A stretch of DNA of 64,000 nucleotides from Lachnoclostridium sp. (GTDB lineage: Bacteria; Bacillota; Clostridia; Lachnospirales; Lachnospiraceae): positions 62,001-126,000 of the forward strand of contig JAETRR010000013.1 of NCBI GenBank assembly GCA_021770065.1. The letters run 5' to 3'. Positions 44,984 through 54,945 of the stretch are shown one piece after another; positions within the stretch are counted from its first letter, which is position 1; the number at the start of each line of letters is the position of its first letter. Under the pieces are notes generated by a model. That model was not told the origin of the DNA, made no database searches, and saw nothing but the letters and a program-made list of their open reading frames with translations. The position numbers were made by a program, and so were the translations under genes.

Positions 44984-45880
44984 TTAAAGCGTCAAAACAT
45001 CCAGCTTCTTATATTCTGCAATCCGTTCTCCTATCATCTCCCAGGTAATGTCCAAGCTGACAAATTCATAGTCGCTCCAAATCCGCTCAAGCTCTGCTTT
45101 GATCTGCGGAACCTCCTCCAGCCTGCCTGCACCGGTGCGGACATAGTAATCCGGAAGCAGGGCACCGGTAATAATGCCTGTCTCCGGAGCAGGTATCTCT
45201 TCGTCCCTGCTCAGTGCGCACACCATCTGCAGAATTCCATCCAGAAACGCATCGATCTCCAGATGAACTCCCTGGAGGCCGTTCAGATCAAATACCTGGA
45301 AAGGTGCTCCGCCCGGGATGCTGATCTCGCTTCCCAATCCCCAGAAAGCCGGATCATCCCCCAGCTCATAAAGCGCACCGCACAAATCGCGCAGCTCATC
45401 AAACTCTTCCTGGGAAGGCGGCCCCTGCAGAGACTTAAACGCCGTATCCACAGCCCAGCCAAGTCTTCCAAAAACCTCACAGCCTGGAAGGACTGACAGC
45501 CGTTCACCCAGACTGACAAGTCTTGCCAGTGACAAAAGCCCCCAGATCCGTACCTTGGCATACCGCAGCGCCTCAGACTTTTCCTCTACCAGCGCCGGAA
45601 CATCATTATAAAGAAGAGGTGCTTCTTCCAGCTCTCCAATCCGATCAGAACAGTCCTCGGTAAGCTTCTCTCCTGCCTTTTCATAGACTGCATCCTCAGC
45701 GCTGTAGATGGTATCTGCCCGGCCGAGCCACAGGTTTGCCTCATCCAGCCTTCCCTGCTCCATGGCATCCACACCCAGCTGATAGTAGGCTCTTACAAGC
45801 CCTGCCCAGTCCTTTTTCCTCTGGCACTCCCCTATACGCTCCATAGGAGAGCTCTCCTTTTTTCCAAAAAAATTGAACAT
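44984..45880 (-). CDS. Conserved protein of unknown function
   Basis: 298 residues, acidic, soluble, no signal. An N-terminal TPR-like stretch (WAGLVRAYYQLGVDAMEQGRLDEANLWLGRADTIY) is followed by a helical domain (RYAKVRIWGLLSLARLVSLGERLSVLPGCEVFGRLG) and a C-terminal part ending SDYEFVSLDITWEMIGERIAEY. I do not recognise the family; the layout resembles orphan proteins found beside polymorphic toxins, but no toxin is seen here. Confidence 0.65.
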   Translation of the reverse strand: MFNFFGKKESSPMERIGECQRKKDWAGLVRAYYQLGVDAMEQGRLDEANLWLGRADTIYSAEDAVYEKAGEKLTEDCSDRIGELEEAPLLYNDVPALVEEKSEALRYAKVRIWGLLSLARLVSLGERLSVLPGCEVFGRLGWAVDTAFKSLQGPPSQEEFDELRDLCGALYELGDDPAFWGLGSEISIPGGAPFQVFDLNGLQGVHLEIDAFLDGILQMVCALSRDEEIPAPETGIITGALLPDYYVRTGAGRLEEVPQIKAELERIWSDYEFVSLDITWEMIGERIAEYKKLDVLTL

Positions 45881-45980
45881 TTTAATACAGCTCCTTTTTC
45901 ATATTTTACTCCAGCTCCTTTATCTAATCTCAATCAGAGCGGATGATAATCTTTCCGGTCAAAATCATGCAGAGAATATG

Positions 45981-46014
45981 CGAAAAACGGCACAGCCCGG
46001 AAGCCATGCCGTTT
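45981..46014 (-). terminator. Terminator of the DUF1307 lipoprotein gene
   Basis: Minus strand AAACGGCA pairs with TGCCGTTT across a 14-nt loop, followed by TTCGC. It lies about 80 bp past the lipoprotein stop. Confidence 0.65.
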
Positions 46015-46095
46015 CCATAAACGATTTTAACACTGCTTTATGAGTACCGGATATCCCTGCACTCTTTTCATATCGCTCATATGTAAAGGAACGGA

Positions 46096-46554
46096 TTACT
46101 CAACCTTAGAATATCCGCTGCCTTCCAGAGCTTCTCCGGTAGCTTTCAGAGAAAGACGGCTTCCGTTTCCTTCGATAGCAAGCAGACCCTGCTCCGCCAG
46201 CTGCTCTACGGCATCACCGGTTGCATCAATGGTAATTGTAATGGAATAAGTTCCCGTTCCGGCAGAACCGGTACACTCTACACCCTCAACGGCTGCATAC
46301 TGCTCAACCATTGCATCATACGCTACGCTCATCTGCTCCTGTGTAGCCTCATCGAAGCCGGACATATCCATGTCAATCACCTCGGTGATCTTCACAACCT
46401 TGTCGCCCTTAGCATCCAGAGTCATGGTATCAGTCATCTTCAAGCCGCTCTGCTCCTGCTCCATCTGATAGCTTACTGTCTGCTCCTTGCCGCCGCATGC
46501 TGCCAAAGCCAGAGTCATGCAGAGAACCATTACTACACTTACAATCTTTTTCAT
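46096..46554 (-). CDS. DUF1307 (YehR-like) lipoprotein
   Basis: 152 residues from ATG 46554, RBS GGAGAAAAGG. Lipoprotein signal MKKIVSVVMVLCMTLALAACGG. The body has DUF1307 character: SYQMEQEQSGLKMTDTMTLDAKGDKV and YSITITIDATGDAV. Members are small exported lipoproteins of unknown role. Overall charge is strongly negative. Confidence 0.8.
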   Translation of the reverse strand: MKKIVSVVMVLCMTLALAACGGKEQTVSYQMEQEQSGLKMTDTMTLDAKGDKVVKITEVIDMDMSGFDEATQEQMSVAYDAMVEQYAAVEGVECTGSAGTGTYSITITIDATGDAVEQLAEQGLLAIEGNGSRLSLKATGEALEGSGYSKVE

Positions 46555-46707
46555 TTTTCCTTTTCTCCCCTCTATCAGGTAATATATGGTGTGGCAATTA
46601 CTGCCACGTACCATTAGAAATTATACTCCTATTTTTCTTCTATGTCCAGTTCGTTTTTTTGTCCCTTTATTAATTTTTTCTTAAATTTTTTCCCTTTTTA
46701 TAAGGTC

Positions 46708-48837
46708 CTATTCCACCGGTTCTTCCGGAATAAACACCCGGCCGGTATAGGCGGAGGATTCGGATCTTACCCTGGCCTTCGCCTCCTCCACAAAATAATC
46801 CTGAGAGCTTATAGAGGCTTTTCCCCTCCGATCTGCCTTCACATACGTGTCATCCGGCTGAAGAAGATGGGCTTTCACATTATCCTGGAATTCAATATCC
46901 AGAATATGAATCACTTCCCTCTTCAAATCTTCCTGCTCAATAGGAAAGAGAATCTCCACACGCTTCTCTAAATTTCGGGGCATCCAGTCTGCGCTGGCAC
47001 AGTAGACCTCCTCCTGGCCCCCGTTATGGAAGTAAAAGATCCTGCTGTGCTCCAGGAAATTCCCCACAATGGAGCGGACAGAAATATGCTCGCTCACTTC
47101 CGGAATCCCCACCTTTAAACAGCAGATTCCCCGGATTAAAAGGTCAATCTTCACCCCTGCAGCCGAGGCCTCATAGAGAGCCGCAATCACATCGGGATCG
47201 CAAAGAGAATTCATCTTCGCCATAATATGCCCCTCACCGCCGTTTTCCACATGCTCCTGCTCACGGCGGATCAAGGAAAGGAACCTCTCCTTCAGCCAGA
47301 TGGGAGCAAGAGAAAGCTTATTCCAGCCGGCCGGTTCCGAATAACCGGACAGCATGTTGAATACGGCCGTGGCATCCTCTCCGATGGGCGACGAACAGGT
47401 CATAAGCCCGAGGTCCGTGTAGAGCTTGGCCGTAGAATCATTATAATTGCCGGTACCAAGATGCACATATCTGCGGATTCCGTCATCCTCCCGGCGCACC
47501 ACCAGGGTAATCTTGCTGTGGGTTTTTAAGCCCACCAGTCCGTAAATCACATGGCAGCCTGCTTTCTCAAGCATCTTGGCCCAGAGAATATTGTTCTCCT
47601 CGTCAAACCGTGCCTTCAGTTCCACAAGCACAGACACCTGCTTTCCGTTCTCCGCAGCCTGAGCCAGTGCCGCAATAATGGGAGAATTGCCGCTGACCCG
47701 GTAAAGCGTCTGCTTGATAGCCAGAACCTTCGGATCCACAGAGGCATCACGCACAAGTTTCACCACAGGATCAAAAGTCTGATAGGGATGGTGAAGGAGC
47801 ACATCGCCTTTACGGATTTCCTCAAAAATATCGCAGTCCGCCGGAAGCTCTTTTACGGCGGCAGGCACATGTCTGGGATAGCGAAGGGCGTCAAAGCCGT
47901 CCATGCCATACATTTTCATAAGAAAAGTCAGATCTAAGGGGCCGACAATCTTAAAAATGGAATCCTCCTTGATGTTAAGTTCCTTGCGCAGGAGCTTCAG
48001 AAGGCGCTTATCCATCTTGTCCTCCACCTCCAGGCGGATAGCTTCCCCCCACTGGCGCTTCTTAAGCTGCTTCTGAATCTCCTTTAAGAGATCCGAAGCA
48101 TCATCCTCGTCAATGGTGAGATCCGCGTTCCGCATCAGGCGGTAAGGATGGGCGCAGACAATATTATAGCTCAAAAACAGCTGCTGCATATTGCGCTCAA
48201 TGATCTCTTCCAGCAGAATTACAACCTTTGAGCCGTCCTTGTCGTCAGGAAGCCGCACAATACGCGGAAGAACAGAGGGTACCTGGACAGTGGCAAACTC
48301 AAGCTCTTCTGTCTTTTCGTTTTTCTTTGACAAGAGCGCACCGATGTTCAGAGATTTATTGCGGATCAACGGGAAAGGACGTGAGGAATCCACGGCCATC
48401 GGAGTCAGCACCGGGTAGACATTCTCCCGGAAGTACCGATCCGCATACCTGGCCTGCTCTTCATTCAGATCCTCATGCTCCTGTACCACTGTAAGGCCGT
48501 GCTGGCGCAGCAGGGGAAGGAGGGAACGGGAATATGTGGAATACTGGGTACTCACCATTTCCCGGGTAGCCTTTATAATCTCATCCAGCTGTTCCTGCGG
48601 AGTCATTCCCGCAATATCCTTTTTGTTATACTTTGCGTGAACCATATCCTTCAAAGAAGCAACGCGGATCATAAAAAATTCATCCAGATTGGAAGCTGTT
48701 ATACTTAAGAATTTCAGCCGTTCAAAAAGAGGAATGCTCTTATCCCTTGCTTCGCTTAAGACGCGCTCATTAAATGCCAGCCAGGAAAGTTCCCGGTTGC
48801 GATAGTATTCGCTTTTGGTAAAATCCTTCTTTTCCAT
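46708..48837 (-). CDS. ppk1: Polyphosphate kinase 1
   Basis: 709 residues. Family blocks: YYRNRELSWLAFNERVLSEA, FLSITASNLDEFFMIRVASL, LLHHPYQTFDPVVKLV, KARFDEENNILWAKMLEKAG and VYGLVGLKTHSKITLVVRR (the phosphorylated His), YVHLGTGNYND. Makes polyphosphate from ATP at the inner membrane. It lies 3 bp after the exopolyphosphatase-like gene, so synthesis and breakdown are encoded together. Confidence 0.97.
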   Translation of the reverse strand: MEKKDFTKSEYYRNRELSWLAFNERVLSEARDKSIPLFERLKFLSITASNLDEFFMIRVASLKDMVHAKYNKKDIAGMTPQEQLDEIIKATREMVSTQYSTYSRSLLPLLRQHGLTVVQEHEDLNEEQARYADRYFRENVYPVLTPMAVDSSRPFPLIRNKSLNIGALLSKKNEKTEELEFATVQVPSVLPRIVRLPDDKDGSKVVILLEEIIERNMQQLFLSYNIVCAHPYRLMRNADLTIDEDDASDLLKEIQKQLKKRQWGEAIRLEVEDKMDKRLLKLLRKELNIKEDSIFKIVGPLDLTFLMKMYGMDGFDALRYPRHVPAAVKELPADCDIFEEIRKGDVLLHHPYQTFDPVVKLVRDASVDPKVLAIKQTLYRVSGNSPIIAALAQAAENGKQVSVLVELKARFDEENNILWAKMLEKAGCHVIYGLVGLKTHSKITLVVRREDDGIRRYVHLGTGNYNDSTAKLYTDLGLMTCSSPIGEDATAVFNMLSGYSEPAGWNKLSLAPIWLKERFLSLIRREQEHVENGGEGHIMAKMNSLCDPDVIAALYEASAAGVKIDLLIRGICCLKVGIPEVSEHISVRSIVGNFLEHSRIFYFHNGGQEEVYCASADWMPRNLEKRVEILFPIEQEDLKREVIHILDIEFQDNVKAHLLQPDDTYVKADRRGKASISSQDYFVEEAKARVRSESSAYTGRVFIPEEPVE

Positions 48838-48840
48838 CTC

Positions 48841-50379
48841 CTACACCTGCCTTTTCTGCCGAATTACGGGGCGGATACTGAAAATTGTCTCGAAAAATTC
48901 CGCTTTATGGGAGAAAAGCCCCTGTTCTAAGGTTATATCTTCCACCGTGTCCACCACTACAATCAGTTCGCGCTCCTTTAAGGTAACCTTTACATTCTTA
49001 AACTTCTGGTTGTGGCTTCTGTCCATAGAATTTGCTACCCGGAGTATGGCACTGAGCTTTGCGGTCAGAAGATAATCCTGCCGGTCCAGGCTGGAACCGA
49101 TGGAAAATTCCTCAAAGGATGCAAATTCCTCCGTGTTAAAGCGAATGGCACTGGCGATGATCTCCCGCTCACGGTGGGACAGGCCGATAATCTCAGTAGA
49201 CATTACGATCTCATAAGAGCACTCTGCCGTGCGGTTCATGCTGATATATTTGCCGCAGTCATGCAGAAGCACCGCAATCTGGAGAAGCAGCCGCTCCCGT
49301 TTTCCCATACCGTGAATCCGCTTCATTCTATCAAAAATAGTAAGAGCCAGATATTCCGTACCGGCCAGATGGGTTTTATTGCTCTGATAGCGCTTGGCAA
49401 TGTTCTTGGCTGCCTCCACAATATCATTTTCAAAGTTATGGGAAGACTTAAAGATCTTTTTGCGCTCCGCATAGTCATAGGCCAGACCGTCGCTTAAATT
49501 AAGACCCGGAATCCAGATGGTCTCCGCTCCCGTCTCTTCGATAAGGCGCTTGTAAATAATCATTGCCGGCATAATAAGGGACACGTTTTCAGAAATAAGG
49601 CCCAGACGCTGTACCATGGCCTGAGGCGTCCGTGTCATAATCTCCTGGTAGAGCTGGACATATTCCTCCCGGCTCAGCATCAGGCTGTGCTCCATGGCGT
49701 TCCTCTGCATAAACTGGGTAATATAGTCTCCCACCAAAATCATATTTTTAATCTCACGATCCTTTAAGTACAGCCGCTTGTAGCTTTTCAGCTCATTGTT
49801 GATCATTTCTTCTATGATATCGCCGAAATGAGTGGTGCGGCTCTCCACCTCCGCCAGGCGCTCACGGATGCGCATGGTGCCCAGACGCATATTCTGTGTG
49901 GAAACCAGGGCATCCTTGTCAAAAAGGGAAATCTGGATGCTTCCGCCTCCCACATCCACGATAGCAGTTCCTTTCTGAATGATTTTCTGAAAGGACTCCT
50001 CATTTGAGGCGATAGACTTGTAGCCTAAAAAGCGCTGCTCGGAGTTGCTTAAAACCTCAACCTGAAGTCCGGTGCGCACGCGTATCTTGTCCAGAATCAG
50101 AAGACAGTTGCTCGTCTCCCGGATAGCGCTTGTGGCACAGGCCCGGTAATCGTCCACCTGGTACTCCTTCATAATCCGGGTGAAATCCTCCAGTACACGG
50201 CAAAGCTCCTCCAGCATTTCATTGCCGATCTTTCCCTTATTGTAGGCATCGCGGCCAAGCTCAATGCCGTGGCGGATGTAGTCTATCTCCCGGATGCCTG
50301 TCTTGGGAACCAGTTCCATAATCTTCATTCCTACCTCGTAGGAACCGATATCAATTGCTGCAAAAGTTATTATCTGCAT
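48841..50379 (-). CDS. Ppx/GppA-type phosphatase with C-terminal HD domain
   Basis: 512 residues from ATG 50379. N-terminal ASKHA fold: FAAIDIGSYEVGMKIMEL, ATSAIRETSN, AIVDVGGGSIQISLFDKDALVS. The C-terminal HD-type domain (about 310-500) has LLQIAVLLHDCGKYISMNRTAE. It may hydrolyse polyphosphate or (p)ppGpp. Co-transcribed with ppk1. Confidence 0.9.
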   Translation of the reverse strand: MQIITFAAIDIGSYEVGMKIMELVPKTGIREIDYIRHGIELGRDAYNKGKIGNEMLEELCRVLEDFTRIMKEYQVDDYRACATSAIRETSNCLLILDKIRVRTGLQVEVLSNSEQRFLGYKSIASNEESFQKIIQKGTAIVDVGGGSIQISLFDKDALVSTQNMRLGTMRIRERLAEVESRTTHFGDIIEEMINNELKSYKRLYLKDREIKNMILVGDYITQFMQRNAMEHSLMLSREEYVQLYQEIMTRTPQAMVQRLGLISENVSLIMPAMIIYKRLIEETGAETIWIPGLNLSDGLAYDYAERKKIFKSSHNFENDIVEAAKNIAKRYQSNKTHLAGTEYLALTIFDRMKRIHGMGKRERLLLQIAVLLHDCGKYISMNRTAECSYEIVMSTEIIGLSHREREIIASAIRFNTEEFASFEEFSIGSSLDRQDYLLTAKLSAILRVANSMDRSHNQKFKNVKVTLKERELIVVVDTVEDITLEQGLFSHKAEFFETIFSIRPVIRQKRQV

Positions 50380-50383
50380 ATTC

Positions 50384-50830
50384 TCACGCCTTTCCGGTAC
50401 TGCCGAATCCTCCCCGGTCTCCGTTTAGAAGGACATCGGTTTCCTCGAAGGAGAGCTCCGGCTGATGCTCCATAATGCGGAACTGACAGATCCGATCGTT
50501 TACCCGGATCCGGGTGTCCCTGAGCGCGTAGGCCGGCATAAACCATTGATCGTTGTCTCCGCAGTATGTTTCGTCTATGATCCCCATACTGTTTGTCTGG
50601 ATGATTCCGAAGTTCTTAAAAGTGCTGCTTCTGGGAACCACATGGGCTTCACAGCCCTTTGGAAGCTCTATGGCAATGCCCAGGGGAATCAGCCGGAACT
50701 CTCCGGCCTTCATAGTCACTTCCTCCGCCGCACGCAGATCGATCCAGTCGGATTTTCCCCCTATATAAGTTAATTTTTCTATCTTATCCGTAAAATACTT
50801 CACCCGTATAATTTTCTTCTGCTCCGGCAT
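50384..50830 (-). CDS. dut: Deoxyuridine 5'-triphosphate nucleotidohydrolase (dUTPase)
   Basis: 148 residues from ATG 50830, RBS AAGGAG. dUTPase motifs in order: [61 protein letters not shown] and the C-terminal P-loop-like [12 protein letters not shown]. Hydrolyses dUTP to dUMP. Confidence 0.92.
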   Translation of the reverse strand: MPEQKKIIRVKYFTDKIEKLTYIGGKSDWIDLRAAEEVTMKAGEFRLIPLGIAIELPKGCEAHVVPRSSTFKNFGIIQTNSMGIIDETYCGDNDQWFMPAYALRDTRIRVNDRICQFRIMEHQPELSFEETDVLLNGDRGGFGSTGKA

Positions 50831-50855
50831 GGCTTTACTCCTTAAATTTTACTCC

Positions 50856-52106
50856 TTAAAATTTGATCGTCTCCAGGATGCTGGTGCGAAGAAGCGTCAG
50901 AGCCGCTACCACGGCGCTCTCCCGTATCTTCATGCGGTTTCCGGTAAAATGATATTCCTCCACGCGCATATTTCCCTTTACGGATACGGCAATATATACA
51001 AGGCCCACGGGCTTTTCCTTCGTGCCTCCGTCCGGCCCGGCGATTCCCGTGATGGATACGGCCACATCGGAACCGGTGGTTAAAATGGCGCCCTTTGCCA
51101 TTTCCTTGGCCGTCTTATCGCTGACTGCGCCGAATTCCTTCAGAGTCAGCTTTTTCACACCGATAAGCTTGCGCTTTGCTTTGTTGGAGTAGGTAATAAA
51201 GCCCTGCTTTAATACCTCGGAAGCTCCCTGGACATTGACCAGGCGTCCGGTAAAGAGGCCGCCGGTACAGGATTCCACGGTGGTCAGCGTCAGCCCCTGC
51301 TCCCTTAACAGCTGCACTACGGATTCCTCTAAGGTCATCATTTCGTCGGTAGTGTAGATATGCCCGCCGAAGCGTACCTTGAGCTCCCGGATCACGGGCT
51401 TCATAAGCTTCCTGGCCGCCGCTTCGTCCGCTGCCTTTGCGGTGAGCCGCAGGTGGACTTCTCCGATTTTGGCATAGGTGGCTATGGTGGGATTGGACTG
51501 TTTCTCTATGAGATCCGCTATCATGGTCTCCACCCTGCTCTCTCCCATACCGCAGATTTTGATCATCTCGGACACGATAATCTCCGGCTGCTTTTTGTTC
51601 AAGTAAGGGAAAATATCCTTCTCAAACATGGGCTTCATCTCTCCCGGAGGTCCGGGCAGAAGGATGACGGTCTTCTCTCCTTCCTCCAGAATAAGGCCGG
51701 GAGCCGTTCCGTTGTCATTGTCGACTACGATTGCCCCCTCGGGAACCAAAGCCTGCTTCCAGTTATTATCCGTGATCTCCCCAATGCCTCTGGTGTCAAA
51801 AAATTTCTGAATCAGCTCCCGGCTGTGTGCGTCTTCCACCAGCTTTTTCCCAAGGACTTCAGCCGCAGCCTCTTTTGTCAGGTCGTCCTTGGTGGGGCCT
51901 AAGCCTCCTCCTAAGATTACGATATCGGATCGATCAAGAGCCAGCTTTAAAGTCTCCTTAAGACGGTCGGGATTGTCTCCCACTACGGTCTGATAATAGA
52001 GGGAAAGGCCGAGCTGGGCGCATTTTTCCGAGAGGTAGGCTGCGTTGGTGTTCACAATGTTTCCCAGCAATATCTCGGTTCCTACGGAAATCAGTTCTAC
52101 TATCAT
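50856..52106 (-). CDS. cinA: CinA-family nicotinamide-nucleotide amidohydrolase / competence-damage protein
   Basis: 416 residues from ATG 52106, RBS AAGGAG. N-terminal MoaB-like domain (MIVELISVGTEILLGNIVNTNAAYLSEKC; VILGGGLGPTKDDLTKEAAAE; LLPGPPGEMKPMF) and C-terminal amidase domain (LTTVESCTGGLFTGRLVNVQGAS; VAVSITGIAGPDGGTKEKPVGLVYIAV). Cleaves NMN and an ADP-ribose-type substrate in homologues. Two bases separate it from pgsA. Confidence 0.95.
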   Translation of the reverse strand: MIVELISVGTEILLGNIVNTNAAYLSEKCAQLGLSLYYQTVVGDNPDRLKETLKLALDRSDIVILGGGLGPTKDDLTKEAAAEVLGKKLVEDAHSRELIQKFFDTRGIGEITDNNWKQALVPEGAIVVDNDNGTAPGLILEEGEKTVILLPGPPGEMKPMFEKDIFPYLNKKQPEIIVSEMIKICGMGESRVETMIADLIEKQSNPTIATYAKIGEVHLRLTAKAADEAAARKLMKPVIRELKVRFGGHIYTTDEMMTLEESVVQLLREQGLTLTTVESCTGGLFTGRLVNVQGASEVLKQGFITYSNKAKRKLIGVKKLTLKEFGAVSDKTAKEMAKGAILTTGSDVAVSITGIAGPDGGTKEKPVGLVYIAVSVKGNMRVEEYHFTGNRMKIRESAVVAALTLLRTSILETIKF

Positions 52107-52107
52107 G

Positions 52108-52650
52108 TCAGATATCTCCTTCCAGTAATACGCCCTTATTTTTCAGCAGGTAATCCACAAGAGATACCACCGTTAAAATGAGGGCAGTCCAGATTACTAT
52201 GGTTTCCACAATTGCAAATGTTTCTCCCAGATCCAGAATCAGAAGTATGATCATGAGCATCTGGAAGGTAGTTTTAAACTTTCCCCAATAGCTTGCCGCA
52301 ATTACCACTCCATTATCCGAAGCGACCAGACGAAATCCGCTGATAATGAATTCACGGGCAATAATGACGATAACAATCCAGGCGGCAAGCCGCTTCAATT
52401 CCACCAGGCAGATCATGGCGGAGCAGACCAGGAGTTTGTCGGCCAGCGGATCCATGAATTTTCCGAAGTTGGTGACCAGATTGTACTTCCGGGCAATTTT
52501 TCCGTCCAGAAGGTCCGTAAGGCTTGCGATAATAAAAATAGCAAGCGCATAGTATTTTCCATAACTGCCGCCTAAGTCAGTCAGCATAAAAAGGACGAAA
52601 AAAGGGATCAGAATCACCCGCAGGATGGTCAGTTTGTTTGGCAGATTCAT
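52108..52650 (-). CDS. pgsA: CDP-diacylglycerol-glycerol-3-phosphate 3-phosphatidyltransferase
   Basis: 180 residues with about five membrane segments. The CDP-alcohol signature is complete: DLLDGKIARKYNLVTNFGKFMDPLADK (DG-x2-AR-x8-G-x3-D-x3-D). It makes phosphatidylglycerophosphate. Start ATG 52650 overlaps the rimO stop by 4 bp, with AGGAG upstream. Confidence 0.95.
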   Translation of the reverse strand: MNLPNKLTILRVILIPFFVLFMLTDLGGSYGKYYALAIFIIASLTDLLDGKIARKYNLVTNFGKFMDPLADKLLVCSAMICLVELKRLAAWIVIVIIAREFIISGFRLVASDNGVVIAASYWGKFKTTFQMLMIILLILDLGETFAIVETIVIWTALILTVVSLVDYLLKNKGVLLEGDI

Positions 52651-53969
52651 ATTAACTCTCCTATCAAATCATATTCATAGGCTCCTGTGACGCGGACCCT
52701 TGCAAAGTCTCCGCTTATCAGTGTCTCTTCTGTATTAATGAAAATGTAGCCGTCTACATCGGGGGCATCCCGGTAAGTGCGGCCCACATAGGCGTTTTCC
52801 CCGGATACCCTGCCTTCTATCATCACCTCCAGTTCGCGGCCCGCCATGGCTTCGGCTTTGTCAAAAGCGATCTCCTGCTGAAGCTCCATAAGCCTGCCCT
52901 GACGGTCTGCTTTTATTTCTTCGGGAATCTGATCGGGCATTCCCGCAGCCGGGGTATCTTCTTCCTGTGAATAGGTGAATACGCCCAGGCGGTCGAATTC
53001 GCAGGCGTCTATGAAAGACATGAGTTCTTCGTGGTCAGCTTCTGTCTCACCCGGAAAGCCGGTGATCAAGGTGGTCCTGAGGCAGATGTCCGGAATGGCT
53101 TCTCTTAAGTCTGCAATGATCCGCTCCAGATCAGATCGGGTGGTTTTTCTTCCCATGCGCTTCAGTATGGGATCGGAAGCGTGCTGAACGGGGAGATCCA
53201 GGTAATGGCAGATCTTAGGTTCCTCTTTTATTACCTGTATCAGATCTTTCGTGATTTCCTCCGGGTAGCAGTATTGGAGGCGTATCCAGCGAAGGCCTTT
53301 CACTCTGCACAGCTCTTTAAGCAGATCCGGAAGGCGTTTTTCCCCGTAAAGGTCCGTACCGTAAAGAGTGGTTTCCTGGGCAACCAGAATGAGTTCTTTT
53401 ACGCCCCGGGCGGCCAGATCGGATGCTTCCTCCAGAAGCTCTTCCATGGGAATACTTCGGTAGGAGCCCCGTACCTTTGGAATAATACAGTAGGTGCAGT
53501 GCTTGTCGCAGCCTTCGGCAATTTTCAAGTAGGCATAATGACCTCCAGTGGTAAGCTGACGTTTTACTTTCGGTCTTACCAGTCGGTTTAAGTCGGCTAA
53601 TTTCTGCTGCTTCCCGCCTTTCAGGACTTTGGCAAGGATCTCCGGGAGGGCATCGTAGGCGGTAGTGCCGAGAACCGCATCCACCTCGGGGATCTCTTCG
53701 CTTATTTCTTTACTATAGCGCTGTGCCAGGCAGCCGGTGACGATAAGGGCTCTGCACGGGCCTGTTTTCCGGTATTCGGCCATCTCCAGGATGGTGTTGA
53801 TGCTTTCTTCTTTGGCGTCGCCTATGAAGCAGCAGGTGTTAATGACGATGGCTTCCGCTTCGGTTTCGTCGTCCGTGAAGGTGCAGCCTTCTTTCTCCAG
53901 AAGTCCGAGCATCTGTTCCGAGTCAACCAGATTTTTGTCGCACCCCAGGGATATGAATAGTAGTTTCAT
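52647..53969 (-). CDS. rimO: Ribosomal protein S12 methylthiotransferase
   Basis: 440 residues from ATG 53969; a longer frame lacks a ribosome site. UPF0004 cysteines in SLGCDKNLVDSE, VINTCCFIGDAKEE and VTGCLAQRY hold one iron-sulfur cluster, and the radical SAM motif GCDKHCTYCIIP holds the other. RGVKELILVAQETTLYGTDLYG and the C-terminal TRAM domain are typical. Adds a methylthio group to Asp of protein S12. Confidence 0.95.
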   Translation of the reverse strand: MKLLFISLGCDKNLVDSEQMLGLLEKEGCTFTDDETEAEAIVINTCCFIGDAKEESINTILEMAEYRKTGPCRALIVTGCLAQRYSKEISEEIPEVDAVLGTTAYDALPEILAKVLKGGKQQKLADLNRLVRPKVKRQLTTGGHYAYLKIAEGCDKHCTYCIIPKVRGSYRSIPMEELLEEASDLAARGVKELILVAQETTLYGTDLYGEKRLPDLLKELCRVKGLRWIRLQYCYPEEITKDLIQVIKEEPKICHYLDLPVQHASDPILKRMGRKTTRSDLERIIADLREAIPDICLRTTLITGFPGETEADHEELMSFIDACEFDRLGVFTYSQEEDTPAAGMPDQIPEEIKADRQGRLMELQQEIAFDKAEAMAGRELEVMIEGRVSGENAYVGRTYRDAPDVDGYIFINTEETLISGDFARVRVTGAYEYDLIGELI

Positions 53970-54052
53970 TGTGGTGATTGTCCTTTTTATTTTGTCTTGT
54001 TTTATTATAGTGGATTGAGGTGGAAAATTCAACCGGAAGGGATATTTTTGTT

Positions 54053-54934
54053 TTACTCTTTCTGCGGCAGTTGTGCCAGGATGATGGCGGCAGACATAAG
54101 GATGCAGCCGAGGATTTCGCGGCTTGTCAGATGCTGGTTAAGAAGCAGCATACCGGCCAGGACAGATACAACGGATTCCAGACTCAGGATAAGGGAGGCC
54201 ACGGTAGGATTCATGTCCTTCTGGCCTACAATCTGCAGGGTGTAGCCTGCTCCGCTTGAGAGAACGCCCGCGTATAGAATCGGTTTCCAGGCAGCAAAAA
54301 GCTGCGGCAGCTCCGGCTTTTCAAAAATAAGCATAGCAATTCCGGATACGGCTCCGCAAACAAAAAACTGGATGCAGGACATTTTTACACCGTCTACATA
54401 CGGAGTGAAATAATCTATCACCAGGATATGTATGGAAAAAAGACAGGCACAGATAAATACCAGAATGTCACCTGTTCCAAGGCGCAGGCTTTCGGTCATA
54501 CATAGGAAATAGAGACCGGCCAGTGCCAGAAGTACGCCTACCCATACAAAGGGGCCGCATTTTCTGCCGAAAAAGAGGCCCAGGACGGGAACGATAATGA
54601 TATAAAAGGCAGTGAGGAAGCCTGCCTTTCCTACACTGGTATAGAGGATTCCGAATTGCTGAAAACAGCTTGCCAGGCAGAGCGCCAGCCCGCAGCAGAT
54701 ACCGCCCGGAATCAGCTTTTTACTGCCTGCGGAATTTTTTTCCGTCTGTCCGTTCAGGCGGCTGAGTAAAGAGATGCACGGAAGCAGCACCAGGCCGCCG
54801 ATAACGGAGCGGACGCAGGTAAATGTAAACGGACCGACGTAATCCATGCCCACACTCTGGGCTACAAAAGCTACGCCCCAGATGACGGCAGTTAATAATA
54901 ATATGAAAGATTGTCTTATCTGTCGTGAGTTCAT
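54053..54934 (-). CDS. EamA/DMT-family transporter
   Basis: 293 residues, ten hydrophobic segments. Two EamA repeats: LLLTAVIWGVAFVAQSVGMDYVGPFTFTCVRS with RSVIGGLVLLP, and the second from GDILVFICACLFSIHILVIDYF to YTLQIVGQKDMNPTVASLILSLESVVSVLAGMLLLNQHLTSREILGC. Exports or imports small metabolites; substrate unknown. Confidence 0.9.
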   Translation of the reverse strand: MNSRQIRQSFILLLTAVIWGVAFVAQSVGMDYVGPFTFTCVRSVIGGLVLLPCISLLSRLNGQTEKNSAGSKKLIPGGICCGLALCLASCFQQFGILYTSVGKAGFLTAFYIIIVPVLGLFFGRKCGPFVWVGVLLALAGLYFLCMTESLRLGTGDILVFICACLFSIHILVIDYFTPYVDGVKMSCIQFFVCGAVSGIAMLIFEKPELPQLFAAWKPILYAGVLSSGAGYTLQIVGQKDMNPTVASLILSLESVVSVLAGMLLLNQHLTSREILGCILMSAAIILAQLPQKE

Positions 54935-54945
54935 GTCTGTAGATT